In this document: positions 43,792 to 52,857 of the stretch, piece by piece
How the letters are laid out: each line of letters opens with the position of its first letter
How positions within the stretch are numbered: position 1 is the first letter of the stretch
NCBI GenBank assembly: GCA_030427145.1
Contig: JAUHWT010000014.1
Coordinates: 1-64,000 of the forward strand
DNA: 64,000 nt
Source of the DNA: Alphaproteobacteria bacterium
Lineage (GTDB): Bacteria; Pseudomonadota; Alphaproteobacteria; Rhodobacterales; Rhodobacteraceae
Reading direction: 5' to 3'
Notes under the pieces: model-generated
Seen by the model: the letters and a program-made list of their open reading frames with translations, nothing else
Databases searched by the model: none
What the model was told of the DNA's origin: nothing
Translations under genes and position numbers: made by a program

Positions 43792-45657
43792 TCAAACGCC
43801 GAGTGCCTCGATGAGCGGGGCCAGGTGCGTCTCATACTTCCGCCAGGCCTCGGAGCTGCCGGTGTACATTTTCTTACGAACCTGCGCGAGGCTGGCGGTC
43901 TGAACCGCACGTTTGTTGTCCTGGAAGTTCAGGACCTGGTCTTCCCACTCAAGCCCGCAGAATTCGAGAAGCTTGCGGCTCTCCTCTTCCTGGTTCTCAG
44001 TAAGCGCCTGGTAGTTCAGGTCATACACCTGGCCGGGGAACTTCTCATGCCAGAATTTCATCATCTCGACATAACGCTTGTAGAACGTGGCCACGTGTTC
44101 AAGGTCACAGCCGTAGTTGTTACCGTCATTGGCGAAGTTGTGCTTGAACACCGACCAGCAGGTGGCGACCGGATCACGCTGCAGGTTGACCACCCTGGCC
44201 CCTGGCAGCGCCGAGAGGACAAATCCTGTAAACCGGAAGTTCAGCGGCATTTTGTCGGTCACGACCGGCTCGCCATCCGACAGACGGCTGATGCCGCCCT
44301 GGTATTCGTCACGCACTTCGCGCATGAGCTGGGCCAGCTCATCCTGGTCCTTCGAACTCAGGATCTGATGCAGTCGCGGTTTCAGCGCGTTGGCCATGAA
44401 TTCCAGCTCCCCCGCGCCGAACACGGTGGAATGGCTTGAGATAATCTGTTCGCTCAGGGTCGTGCCGGAGCGGGGCATGCCCACAATGAAAATCGACCGC
44501 TGGCCCGAACCGCCCTCGGGCTCGGTGTTTGCGATATTCGGGAAATCCGGCTTTTCAAAACGTTCGGTGATCTTGTCGATGATCTTCAGATCCGCTTCCA
44601 GCTTGTAGCCCGAAAATTCGAGCCGCTCATGGTTGCCTTCGTGGATGTGTTTGAACGCAAGATCATGGTCGCCAATGGCTTCAAAGGCTTTGCCCAAAGC
44701 AAAGTTCAGGAAGCTGCGTTCGCGCAGTGAATTCTTCGGATCGGCCAGTTTGCGCAGCATGCGACCAATCAGCGGATCATCGACCTCAAATTTGCGAATA
44801 TTGGCGAGGTTGTACATGATCTGCGCTGAATCCGGCGCGCGTTCGATGCCCCGTTCGTAGCACTCCTGCGCCTCCTTGGACCTGCCCTGGGAATGCAGGG
44901 TCGACGCCAGACCGTTATAGGACAGGGAATCAAGCGGATCGAGCCTGAGCGCCTCGCGGTACTCGGCCTCGGCCTCTTTCGCCATATTCAGGTTGCGGTA
45001 AGCATTCCCGAGATTCGCGTAGGCCCTGGCAAGGCCCGGCTCGATCTTCTTGGCAATGTTGAAGCTGGCAATCGCCTCTTCCCGACGGCCAAGGCCCATC
45101 AGGATGTTGCCGATATTTATGTAGAGCTGAGCGTTGTAGGGCTCGTGTTTGATCGCCTCGTGATAGGACAAAAGCGCTTCCTCACGGCGTTTCAGCTCGT
45201 TCAGCGCGTTGCCGATATTGACGTGGCACCGGTAGTTCTCCGGCTCCAGTTCCAGTGCGCGCTGCGACGCCGCCAGCGCATCCTCGAATTCCCTGAGCAC
45301 AACGCAGACGGAAGCGAGCGAGTTGAATGCGGGGGCGCAATCCGGGTCGGCCTCCGTGGCCTCGCGAAGGCATTTCTTCGCCTGCTCATACTCCCCGGTC
45401 CGCACCAGAGAATTGCCCCGGTTGAGCAGACCCTGCGCCAGGCTCTTTTTCGGGTTGTTGGCGGGCGTGACGTTTTTGCCGGAGAAATCCGCTTTGGGCG
45501 CCATCAGGGATTTCAGCCCCGACTTCGCGCGCTTGTTGTTGGGAAACCGGACCAGAACCCCGCGATAAAGCTCCTCCGCAGCGAGGTATTCTCCTTTCTT
45601 CGCAAGTGATTTTGCGCGCTGGAGGGACTGGTCCACGGAGAGTGCTTTGTTCGACAT
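43792..45657 (-). CDS. TPR-repeat sulfotransferase family protein
   Basis: 621 residues. The N-terminal half is an array of about eight tetratricopeptide repeats (e.g. EAYRNLNMAKEAEAEYREAL-type units, residues about 10-300). The C-terminal half is a sulfotransferase domain with the 5'-phosphosulfate loop IFIVGMPRSGTTLSEQI and the 3'-phosphate region of VVNLQRDPVATCWSVFKHNF. Similar proteins in Rhodobacterales resemble tyrosylprotein or carbohydrate sulfotransferases, acceptor unknown. ATG 45657 begins MSNKALSVDQSLQRAKSLAKKGEYL, the first helical repeat; 19 in-frame residues upstream lack any match. Confidence 0.9.
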   Translation of the reverse strand: MSNKALSVDQSLQRAKSLAKKGEYLAAEELYRGVLVRFPNNKRAKSGLKSLMAPKADFSGKNVTPANNPKKSLAQGLLNRGNSLVRTGEYEQAKKCLREATEADPDCAPAFNSLASVCVVLREFEDALAASQRALELEPENYRCHVNIGNALNELKRREEALLSYHEAIKHEPYNAQLYINIGNILMGLGRREEAIASFNIAKKIEPGLARAYANLGNAYRNLNMAKEAEAEYREALRLDPLDSLSYNGLASTLHSQGRSKEAQECYERGIERAPDSAQIMYNLANIRKFEVDDPLIGRMLRKLADPKNSLRERSFLNFALGKAFEAIGDHDLAFKHIHEGNHERLEFSGYKLEADLKIIDKITERFEKPDFPNIANTEPEGGSGQRSIFIVGMPRSGTTLSEQIISSHSTVFGAGELEFMANALKPRLHQILSSKDQDELAQLMREVRDEYQGGISRLSDGEPVVTDKMPLNFRFTGFVLSALPGARVVNLQRDPVATCWSVFKHNFANDGNNYGCDLEHVATFYKRYVEMMKFWHEKFPGQVYDLNYQALTENQEEESRKLLEFCGLEWEDQVLNFQDNKRAVQTASLAQVRKKMYTGSSEAWRKYETHLAPLIEALGV

Positions 45658-46007
45658 GTTCAGATCTCTTCTGACGTTCCGACAATCCGTCAGGTGTCGG
45701 CCTGGCCGCCTCACCCAACGCCGAAAGACCTTATTCAGGTCTCGGTTAACAAATCATTTTGCCGGTTCTCACGGCGGATGCCCGCCATCAGCACCGAAGG
45801 CTTCCGCGCGAGGCAGCCTTTGTTGGCGCTCGCAGGGTTGCAGACATCCGGTATGGCCGCGGAAAACTGACTGTTTTTTTGGGCGGGTCGTCGCTCCCTG
45901 ACAATTTCACGGCTGAATCGGGTTGCCGATTCCCTGCAGCTGAAGGATGTTGCGGCAAAGGCGCGAACCGATCCGGGGCGTCAGGTTGACCAGGAAGGAA
46001 CCATTAC
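45658..46007. other. 350-bp intergenic region upstream of hupE
   Basis: It holds the divergent promoters of the TPR-sulfotransferase and hupE. A run of seven T lies near 45873-45879 but no clear hairpin precedes it. I looked for a cobalamin riboswitch, which often precedes hupE-type metal permeases, and found no B12-box-like segment. AGGAAGG just before 46008 is the hupE ribosome binding site. Confidence 0.5.
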
Positions 46008-46595
46008 ATGAAAAAACTTCTCCCGGCCCTCGTGTTTGCCCTCACCGCTGGACCGGCATTTGCCCACCTTCCGTCAGGCGAATACGGTTCCGTCGCGTCG
46101 GGTTTCACCCATCCGCTGACCGGCCTTGACCACATCCTCGCTATGGTTGCGGTAGGTCTTTGGGCCAGCCTGATTGGCGGTCGTGCCCTGTGGATGGTGC
46201 CTTTGGCCTTCGTGGGCGCCATGTTTGCGGGCTTCGGGCTTTCTCTGGCGGGGGTCTCCCTGCCGGTAATCGAGCCGATGATTCTGGCCTCCACCGTTGT
46301 TCTCGGCCTTTCCGTTGCAGCCGCCTTCCGCCCGGATGTGCGCATCTGCGCCGCTCTGGTCGGCTTCTTCGCCCTCTTCCACGGCGCGGCTCATGGCGGC
46401 GAGCTTGGTCAGGCAACCGCACTGAAATTCGGATTTGGTTTTGTCGTGGCCACCGCACTTCTCCACGTAGCCGGTATCGCGCTTGGCCTCGGTGCGGAGC
46501 GTTTCAGCCGCCGGTTCGGCGCAACCGGTGTCAAAGCCGTGCGTGGCCTCGGCGTTCTGACGGCCGCTCTCGGACTCAGCCTCGCGATTGGCTAA
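46008..46595 (+). CDS. hupE: HupE/UreJ family nickel/cobalt permease
   Basis: 195 residues. A signal peptide (1-19, ending GPAFA) is followed by HLPSGEYGSVASGFTHPLTGLDHILAMVAVGLWA, which carries the family's HPxxGxDH metal motif; about six hydrophobic segments follow, and a second conserved His pair is in ALFHGAAHGGEL. Members take up Ni2+ or Co2+. No hydrogenase or urease genes are in the window, so the metal is open. Confidence 0.93.
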   Translation: MKKLLPALVFALTAGPAFAHLPSGEYGSVASGFTHPLTGLDHILAMVAVGLWASLIGGRALWMVPLAFVGAMFAGFGLSLAGVSLPVIEPMILASTVVLGLSVAAAFRPDVRICAALVGFFALFHGAAHGGELGQATALKFGFGFVVATALLHVAGIALGLGAERFSRRFGATGVKAVRGLGVLTAALGLSLAIG

Positions 46596-46768
46596 ACCGT
46601 AATAACTTGGGAGCGGCGCAACCATCGCCGCCCCTCCGTTTACCCTGACGAAACGGAAAGGCCGCTGATTTTGCGGCGTTCGGGAAACAGTTTGATGCGA
46701 AACAGCGGCTTTAAGCGCGGTGTCCCGGCATTTATCTCCGGCATGTTCTGGTTGAGAGGAGACCGATC

Positions 46769-47680
46769 ATGTCGTTCAGAGCCGTAAAATCCGAAACAAT
46801 CGCCCAGCCCACACTTGAAGGTGCTGGCGTACATCTCCATCGGGCATTTGGTTTCAACGAGCCGTCGGAAAGCGATCCCTTTCTGCTGCTCGATGACTTT
46901 CGCAATGACGATCCGTCCAAATACGAGGCCGGGTTTCCCTGGCATCCGCACCGTGGAATCGAGACGATCACATATGTGTTGGACGGCGAGGTCGAGCACT
47001 CCGACAGCCTGGGCAACCGTGGGCTTCTGGGGGCGGGCTCGGTTCAGTGGATGACCGCCGGTTCCGGCATCATGCACCAGGAAATGCCGCGCGGAAACGC
47101 GTCGGGCAAAATGCATGGCTTCCAGCTTTGGGCCAACCTGCCATCGTCCCTGAAAATGACCGCCCCACGCTACCAGGACATCCAGGGCAGCGACATCCCC
47201 GTGGTCACTGACGATGACGGCACCAGCGTTCGCGTGGTAGTGGGGTCCTTCTGGGGTCAGAAAGGTCCCGTCGATGGCATCGCCGCCGAGCCCATGTATC
47301 TCGACGTCAGCATTCCGCCCAATGTCCGCAAGACCCTGCCGGTGGACACATATGCCTCTGCTTTTGCATATGTTTTCGCCGGATCCGGCTCCTTCCGTGA
47401 TGCCTCGAACCCCGTGGGTGTGCGGGTGGAGAAGGAGTTCCAGGGCAATGAGCTGAACATCCGTGACCAGTCGGGCAACCGTACGCTTGTGCGCTTCGAC
47501 ACCGGTGACGAGGTCACGGTTCAGGCCGGACCGGAGGGCGTGCGGTTCCTGCTTGTCTCCGGCCGCCCCCTGAAGGAGCCGGTCGCCTGGCACGGACCCA
47601 TCGTGATGAACACCCGCGATGAACTGCACCAGGCCATGCGCGAACTGCGGAACGGCACCTTCATCCGGGCCCAGGGATAA
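46769..47680 (+). CDS. Pirin family protein
   Basis: 303 residues, bicupin of the pirin/YhaK type. The metal ligands are in FPWHPHRGIETITYVLDGEVEHSDSLGN (two His) and in GSGIMHQEMPRGNASGKMHGFQLWANLP (His and Glu). Bacterial pirins act as quercetinases or as regulators of central metabolism; a specific role cannot be given. It is monocistronic; a nine-base-arm hairpin at 47691-47734 follows the stop. Confidence 0.93.
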   Translation: MSFRAVKSETIAQPTLEGAGVHLHRAFGFNEPSESDPFLLLDDFRNDDPSKYEAGFPWHPHRGIETITYVLDGEVEHSDSLGNRGLLGAGSVQWMTAGSGIMHQEMPRGNASGKMHGFQLWANLPSSLKMTAPRYQDIQGSDIPVVTDDDGTSVRVVVGSFWGQKGPVDGIAAEPMYLDVSIPPNVRKTLPVDTYASAFAYVFAGSGSFRDASNPVGVRVEKEFQGNELNIRDQSGNRTLVRFDTGDEVTVQAGPEGVRFLLVSGRPLKEPVAWHGPIVMNTRDELHQAMRELRNGTFIRAQG

Positions 47681-47690
47681 GCCCTTCCAA

Positions 47691-47734
47691 ACGCCCAGGC
47701 GGGCCGGGGATCACAGCCCCGAAACCCTGGGCGT
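47691..47734 (+). terminator. Hairpin after the pirin gene
   Basis: ACGCCCAGG (47691-47699) pairs with CCTGGGCGT (47726-47734); an inner arm CGGGG/CCCCG extends the structure. The tail TGTTGCCTTGCC is only weakly T-rich, so it is a probable but imperfect terminator. It separates the pirin gene from the yajC-sec operon. Confidence 0.5.
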
Positions 47735-47860
47735 TGTTGCCTTGCCATTGGACCGGACGGGCGTTAGTGTCCGCGCGGTTTTGTGGCGGCCTCTGGCCGT
47801 CCAAATGGTTAAAAACGGAATGGGCGTCCATGCCCATGGTCTTCTGGAAGGACAGCGCTC

Positions 47861-48184
47861 ATGTTTGTAACACCTGCCTACGCCCAGGCCGCCGGAGGCG
47901 GTGCGGCGGGGATTCTGCAGTTCGTACCGATCATCCTGATTTTCGTGATCATGTATTTCCTCATGATCCGGCCGCAGCAGAAAAAGGTGAAGGAACACCG
48001 GGCAATGGTTGAGGCCCTGCGCCGCGGCGATCAGGTCGTCACCTCGGGCGGTCTGCTCGGCAAGGTGACCAAGGTGACCGATGGCAGCGAGATCGAGGTC
48101 GAGATCGCCAAGGACGTGCGCGTCCGCATCGTCCGTTCCACGATTGCGCAGGTCGTTTCCAAGACCGAACCCGCGAATACCTGA
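47861..48184 (+). CDS. yajC: Preprotein translocase accessory subunit YajC
   Basis: 107 residues. One N-terminal membrane helix (about 17-37, ILQFVPIILIFVIMYFLMIRPQQKKVKEHRAMV), followed by the conserved LRRGDQVVTSGGLLGKVTKVTD cytoplasmic domain. Part of the SecDF-YajC complex that assists SecYEG. A GGAAGGA site precedes the ATG. secD begins about 50 bp downstream. Confidence 0.96.
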   Translation: MFVTPAYAQAAGGGAAGILQFVPIILIFVIMYFLMIRPQQKKVKEHRAMVEALRRGDQVVTSGGLLGKVTKVTDGSEIEVEIAKDVRVRIVRSTIAQVVSKTEPANT

Positions 48185-48234
48185 ATCGACCAGGCCTGCC
48201 ACGTGCAGGCCATGCGTCATGGATGGGATACTCC

Positions 48235-49899
48235 ATGCTGAACTTTCCGCTTTGGAAAAAACTGCTCGTCACGATTGTCTGTCTGGCAGGTTTGACCGTA
48301 GCCTTCCCCAACCTGTTCTACGGAAATGTCGAGCGTCACAACGACGCGCTTCTCGTCGTTGAGCAGGGGGGCGAAACCACCGCCGGGGTTGAGGAGGATA
48401 TCGGTCTTTGGCCGTCCTTCCTGCCCTCCGGTCTGGTCAATCTTGGCCTCGACCTGCGCGGCGGGGCGCATGTGCTGGTGGAGGTGCGGACCTCGGATGT
48501 TTATGCCGAGCGTATGGAATCCCTCTGGCCGGAACTTCGCGACCGGTTGCGCGAGGAGCGCGACACGGTTGGCTCCGTCAGACGGCTCGACAGCCCACCT
48601 GACGTTATGCGCATCCGCATCGGCAATCCCGATGCGATGAACGCGGCCCTTGAAGCCGCCCATGAAATTTCACAGCCCGTCATTTCCCTGACAGGAGCCA
48701 CCTCACGTGACTTCACCGTGTCGGCGGATGGCGATGAGCTTGTGGTGGCGCTGTCCGACGCGGAACGCAGTGCGATTGACGAGCGCACGATGCTCCAGAG
48801 CCTTGAAATCATTCGCCGCCGCGTGGATGAGACGGGCACCCGCGAGCCCACCATTCAGCGGCAGGGCAGCGACCGCATCCTGGTCCAGGTGCCCGGCATC
48901 GGCTCGGCCGAGGAACTTCTGGCCGTGATCGGTCAGACCGCCAAGCTGTCGTTCCACCCTGTCGTCAACCGCACCTCCGACGGCAACACCCGGCCTGGCC
49001 TCGATGAACTGGTTTATCCGTCAATGGATGAGCCGGACACCTGGTACATCCTCGAAAAACGCTCCGTCGTGACCGGCGAGCAGTTGGTCGACAGTCAGCC
49101 GTCCTTTGACCAGAACGGCCTGCCTTCCGTCAGCTTCCGCTTTAATGCGGCCGGTGGTGCTGCCTTCGGTGCCTACACGGCGGAAAACATCGGGTCGCCC
49201 TTCGCGATTGTCCTCGACGGCGAAGTGATCTCCGCCCCTGTCATCCAAAGCCACATCCCCGGCGGCTCCGGCATCATCACCGGCAACTTCACACCGGAGG
49301 AGGCCTCGCGGCTTTCGATCCTGCTGCGCGCCGGTGCCCTTCCGGCCGAGATCGACGTACTGGAACAGCGGACGATTGGGCCGGAACTGGGCCAGGACTC
49401 CATTGACGCCGGAAAAATTGCCGCTCTCGTGGCGATGGGAGCCGTTCTGGTGTTCATGGCGCTGGCTTATGGCCTGTTCGGCATCATTGCCGACATCGCG
49501 CTGCTTCTGAACATTGCGCTGATTTTCGCGCTGCTTACGTCCATCGGTGCGACGCTGACCCTTCCTGGCATCGCCGGGCTGGTTCTGACCATCGGTATGG
49601 CGGTGGACGCCAACGTGCTGATCTTTGAGCGTATCCGGGAAGAGCTTAAAGGCTCCCGCGGTCCCGCGCGCGCAATTGAACTGGGGTACGAGAAAGCCTT
49701 CTCGGCCATTCTCGACGCCAACGTTACCACCCTGATCGCCGCCGTGATCCTGTTCGTCATCGGTTCCGGCCCGGTGCGCGGCTTCTCGGTGACGCTTGGG
49801 CTCGGTATTGTCACCTCCGTCTTCACCGCGCTCTACGTCACCCGCATGATGATCGTGACGTGGTATGAGTGGCGCAGGCCCAAGACGATTTCGGTTTAG
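48235..49899 (+). CDS. secD: Protein translocase subunit SecD
   Basis: 554 residues. One N-terminal helix, a large periplasmic region with the Tsx-like domain DLRGGAHVLVEV and the P1 head, and five more helices at the C-terminal end (about 390-545), with the proton-path Asp in TIGMAVDANVLIFERIREELK. SecD with SecF uses the proton gradient to finish export. ATG 48235 (MLNFPLWKKLLV) matches the usual start of relatives; ATG 48223 is an alternative four codons upstream. Confidence 0.96.
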   Translation: MLNFPLWKKLLVTIVCLAGLTVAFPNLFYGNVERHNDALLVVEQGGETTAGVEEDIGLWPSFLPSGLVNLGLDLRGGAHVLVEVRTSDVYAERMESLWPELRDRLREERDTVGSVRRLDSPPDVMRIRIGNPDAMNAALEAAHEISQPVISLTGATSRDFTVSADGDELVVALSDAERSAIDERTMLQSLEIIRRRVDETGTREPTIQRQGSDRILVQVPGIGSAEELLAVIGQTAKLSFHPVVNRTSDGNTRPGLDELVYPSMDEPDTWYILEKRSVVTGEQLVDSQPSFDQNGLPSVSFRFNAAGGAAFGAYTAENIGSPFAIVLDGEVISAPVIQSHIPGGSGIITGNFTPEEASRLSILLRAGALPAEIDVLEQRTIGPELGQDSIDAGKIAALVAMGAVLVFMALAYGLFGIIADIALLLNIALIFALLTSIGATLTLPGIAGLVLTIGMAVDANVLIFERIREELKGSRGPARAIELGYEKAFSAILDANVTTLIAAVILFVIGSGPVRGFSVTLGLGIVTSVFTALYVTRMMIVTWYEWRRPKTISV

Positions 49900-49914
49900 G
49901 AAAGGGTTCGCACC

Positions 49915-50880
49915 ATGAGACTGAGACTCGTTCCTGAAACGACCAGAATGAACTTCTTCCGGATGGACCGGATTCCGCTGCTCTTCTCCATGATTGCGGT
50001 GGTCGCCTCGCTGGTTCTGTTCGCCATTGTCGGGCTGAATTTCGGCATCGACTTCCGCGGTGGTACGCTCATCATGGCAGAAACGCCGGAAGAGCAACCC
50101 GTAGGTGATTTCCGCGACGTTCTGACCGAACTCGACATCGGAGAGGTCGCGGTGACGCGCGTTTCCGATCCGGCGGGCCGGGAACGCCACGCGGTTCTGA
50201 TGCGTATCGGTATCACCGACGAGGATCCCGATGCGCAGAAGGCATTGGTGACGCAGGTTCAGGAGACCCTGAACGCCGCCTTCCCGGGAATTTCCTACCT
50301 TCAGATCGACAATGTGGGCGCGAAAGTGTCCGGCGAACTGGTCACCGCGGGCATTCTGGCGGTCGTCTCCGCCATTGCCGCCATCCTGTTCTACATCTGG
50401 CTTCGGTTCGAGTGGCAGTTTTCGGTCGCCGCGGTGGCGGCTCTGGTCCATGACGTGGCGCTCACCATCGGAATATTCAGCCTGCTTCAGATCGAGTTCA
50501 ACCTTTCGATCATCGCGGCCATCCTGACCATCGTGGGCTATTCGCTCAACGACACCGTGATCGTCTTCGACCGCGTGCGTGAGAACCTGCGCAAGTACAA
50601 GACGAAGGATCTTCAGGACGTTCTCAACCTCTCCATCAACGAGACGCTGGCCCGGACGGTCATGACCTCCGGCACGACGCTGATCGCGTTGCTGGCGCTC
50701 TATTTCCTCGGTGGCGAGGTGATCCGCGGATTTACCTTCGCGATGATCTGGGGCGTGGTTGTGGGTACCTATTCCTCGATCTGGATCGCGTCGACCATCC
50801 TGCTGCGCCTTGGCGTCAAGCGTGACTGGTCCAAGCCGAGCGCCGGTGCCGGGAACCAGTTCGCCAATATCGACGCCTGA
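49915..50880 (+). CDS. secF: Protein translocase subunit SecF
   Basis: 321 residues, six hydrophobic segments. The conserved LNFGIDFRGGTLI lies after the first helix and VGYSLNDTVIVFDRVRENL in the C-terminal membrane domain. It works with SecD, 15 bp upstream. Its TGA overlaps the ATG of the next gene by one base (TGATG), so the permease downstream is translationally linked. Confidence 0.97.
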   Translation: MRLRLVPETTRMNFFRMDRIPLLFSMIAVVASLVLFAIVGLNFGIDFRGGTLIMAETPEEQPVGDFRDVLTELDIGEVAVTRVSDPAGRERHAVLMRIGITDEDPDAQKALVTQVQETLNAAFPGISYLQIDNVGAKVSGELVTAGILAVVSAIAAILFYIWLRFEWQFSVAAVAALVHDVALTIGIFSLLQIEFNLSIIAAILTIVGYSLNDTVIVFDRVRENLRKYKTKDLQDVLNLSINETLARTVMTSGTTLIALLALYFLGGEVIRGFTFAMIWGVVVGTYSSIWIASTILLRLGVKRDWSKPSAGAGNQFANIDA

Positions 50881-51629
50881 TGTCCAGGCTCGTGGAGGCC
50901 GTATCTTTTGACGGCCTCCCCGTTCTGATCGCAGCCGTCGTTGTCGCGGGGCTCGTCCGTGGCTTCACAGGTTTCGGGACCGCGCTGGTTTACGTTCCCC
51001 TGGCCTCGACCGTTCTGTCCCCGGTCCATGTGGTTGTAAGCCTGATGGTATTCGACATCTTCGGCCCTCTGCCCCTCATGCCCCGTGCCCTGCGCGACGG
51101 TCAGGCGAGGGAGGTAGCGCGGCTTCTGCTTGGTGCCGTTGTGGGCCTGATTATCGGTCTCACGCTGCTGACGCGCGCCGATCCGGTGGTGTTCCGCTGG
51201 GGCGTCTGCGTGCTCTCTATTGTCCTGCTGCTGATCCTGATTTCGGGCTGGCGCCACCGCGGCAGCCTCAGCAAAACCGGTAAGGCGTTTCTGGGCGGGG
51301 CCTCCGGCCTGCTTGGCGGTGCGGCCGGCCTGCCGGGACCGCCGGTCATCCTGTTCTATCTCAGCGGCCAGGCGAATCCCGCGGCGATCCGGGCGAACAT
51401 CCTGATGTATCTGGTGTTCTTCGACGTCATGTTTTTCGTCGTTCTCGGGATAAGCGGCCTGATGGAATGGATGCCGGTCCTCATCGGTCTCCTCCTGGTC
51501 ATTCCCTATGGCCTCGGCGGGATGATTGGGCAGGCCATATTTGATCCGGCCCGCGAAAAGGTATATCGCTCCGTTTCCTATCTGGTCATAGCGGCGGCCG
51601 CCGTGACGGGGCTCCCGCTGTTCGACTGA
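50880..51629 (+). CDS. TauE/SafE-type (TSUP) membrane permease
   Basis: 249 residues with about seven or eight hydrophobic segments. The family repeats GLVRGFTGFGTALVYVPL and GGASGLLGGAAGLPGPPVILFYLS are both present, giving the two-fold TSUP architecture of sulfite/sulfoacetate/organosulfur exporters or importers. Substrate unknown. Its start is fused to the secF stop. The usual neighbour of secDF in relatives is the Mth938-like gene that follows, so this gene looks inserted into the sec operon. Confidence 0.9.
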   Translation: MSRLVEAVSFDGLPVLIAAVVVAGLVRGFTGFGTALVYVPLASTVLSPVHVVVSLMVFDIFGPLPLMPRALRDGQAREVARLLLGAVVGLIIGLTLLTRADPVVFRWGVCVLSIVLLLILISGWRHRGSLSKTGKAFLGGASGLLGGAAGLPGPPVILFYLSGQANPAAIRANILMYLVFFDVMFFVVLGISGLMEWMPVLIGLLLVIPYGLGGMIGQAIFDPAREKVYRSVSYLVIAAAAVTGLPLFD

Positions 51630-51654
51630 ACCGTCAAGGGAAGGCACGAACCCC

Positions 51655-52017
51655 ATGCAGACCACCGAGATCAAGTTCAACGACCGCGTCCCCGTGGACG
51701 GCTATGCGCCCGGCGGCTTCCGTATCGGCGGCGCGGTCCATATGGGGCCGGTCGCCGTGTTCCCCGAGGGCGCCGTCGCCTGGACCGGCCTGCCGGATTT
51801 GACCCCGCTGATAGACCGCGCGGCCGAGCTGGACGTCCTGCTCGTTGGGCTCGGGCCCGACATGGTCGAACCGGAGCCGGAGTTCCTGAAAAACCGGGCG
51901 GCGCTGGAGGCGCTGGACGTGGGCGTGGAGGTCATGAACACGCCCTCCGCCTGCCGGACCTACAACATTCTGCTCTCCGAGGGACGCCGCGTTGCCGTTG
52001 CCCTCATGCCGGTCTGA
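51655..52017 (+). CDS. Mth938-like domain protein (DUF498)
   Basis: 120 residues. RIGGAVHMGPVAVFPEGAVAW, LLVGLGPDMVEPEPEFLKNRAALEALDVGVEVMNTPSACRTYNILLSEGRRVAVALMPV is the complete Mth938/NDUFAF3-like fold. The mitochondrial relative NDUFAF3 helps assemble complex I and the family is commonly found after secDF in alphaproteobacteria; the bacterial role is unclear. It follows the TSUP gene by 25 bp. Confidence 0.93.
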   Translation: MQTTEIKFNDRVPVDGYAPGGFRIGGAVHMGPVAVFPEGAVAWTGLPDLTPLIDRAAELDVLLVGLGPDMVEPEPEFLKNRAALEALDVGVEVMNTPSACRTYNILLSEGRRVAVALMPV

Positions 52018-52068
52018 AGCGTCTTCGGAACCTGTCTCCGCTTTACACGTTGGGCCGATGTACGGAGT

Positions 52069-52082
52069 TTGACACGCGTCAA
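52069..52082. promoter_or_regulatory. Inverted repeat TTGAC-N4-GTCAA upstream of sodB
   Basis: TTGACACGCGTCAA has 5-bp arms around a 4-bp centre, 85 bp before the sodB start. It also holds a TTGACA hexamer, but no good -10 lies 16-18 bp downstream; the best TATA-like hexamer (CTATAA) is near 52113. It may be an operator or part of the sodB promoter. Confidence 0.35.
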
Positions 52083-52166
52083 ATGTTCCCCTTTCGCCGG
52101 CCGTCATAGTGGCTATAAGAGCGGGAGCGGAACCAAACCGACACAGATAACAGCGAGGAGTACCAC

Positions 52167-52766
52167 ATGGCTTTCGAACTTCCCGATCTTCCCTATTCCC
52201 ATGATGCGCTTGCGGATCTTGGCATGTCCCGGGAAACGCTGGAGTATCACCACGACATTCACCACAAGGCCTATGTCGACAACGGAAACAAGCTGATTGC
52301 CGGTACCGAGTGGGAAGGCCGTGATCTTGAGGAAATCATCACGGGCACCTACGCTTCCGATGCCGTCGCACAGAACGGAATTTTCAACAACGCCTCCCAG
52401 CACTGGAACCATATGCAGTTCTGGGAAATGATGGGACCGGGCGGCAACGACATGCCCTCCGAGCTGGAAGCCCGTATCAAGGAATGCTTCGGCTCCGTTG
52501 ACCAGTTCAAATCCGACTTCGCCGCCGCAGGTGCCGGCCAGTTCGGCTCCGGCTGGTGCTGGCTCGTTGCCGAAACCGATGGCAGCCTGAAAGTGACCAA
52601 GACCGAAAACGGCGTGAACCCGCTCTGCTTTGGCCAGAAGGCACTGCTCGGCTGCGACGTTTGGGAGCATTCCTACTACATCGACTTCCGTAACAAGCGT
52701 CCGGCTTACCTGAGCAACTTCCTCGACAAGCTGGTCAACTGGGAAAACGTGGCGTCCCGCCTCTAA
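52167..52766 (+). CDS. sodB: Superoxide dismutase, Fe type
   Basis: 199 residues. Metal ligands are His28, His82, Asp164 and His168 (DVWEHSYYIDFRNKRPAYL). Gln78 in NNASQHWNH takes the place of the Gly-Gly of Mn enzymes, and GAGQFGSGWCWLV lacks the Mn-type Gln; both point to the iron form, though cambialistic use cannot be excluded. No signal peptide, so cytoplasmic. GCGAGGAG stands before the ATG. A strong terminator follows. Confidence 0.96.
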   Translation: MAFELPDLPYSHDALADLGMSRETLEYHHDIHHKAYVDNGNKLIAGTEWEGRDLEEIITGTYASDAVAQNGIFNNASQHWNHMQFWEMMGPGGNDMPSELEARIKECFGSVDQFKSDFAAAGAGQFGSGWCWLVAETDGSLKVTKTENGVNPLCFGQKALLGCDVWEHSYYIDFRNKRPAYLSNFLDKLVNWENVASRL

Positions 52767-52789
52767 TCCCAGCCAGTATTTGAACCGGG

Positions 52790-52820
52790 AGCCCGTCGGT
52801 ATAACCGGCGGGCTTTTACT
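52790..52820 (+). terminator. Rho-independent terminator after sodB
   Basis: AGCCCGTCGGT (52790-52800) pairs with ACCGGCGGGCT (52804-52814) over 11 bp with one G-T pair and loop ATA, followed by TTTACTTT. It lies before the rarD start at 52858, showing that the two genes are separate units. Confidence 0.85.
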
Positions 52821-52857
52821 TTCCACCACTCCCCATTTCAGAACCGGATTACCCCAG

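Noticed and set aside
45658..46007. Cobalamin riboswitch upstream of hupE
   Set aside because: No segment resembling the B12 box or its conserved core hairpins was found.
49021..50451. 476-residue minus-strand frame opposite secD-secF
   Set aside because: His/Gly/Asp-rich shadow of the sec genes with no recognisable domain.
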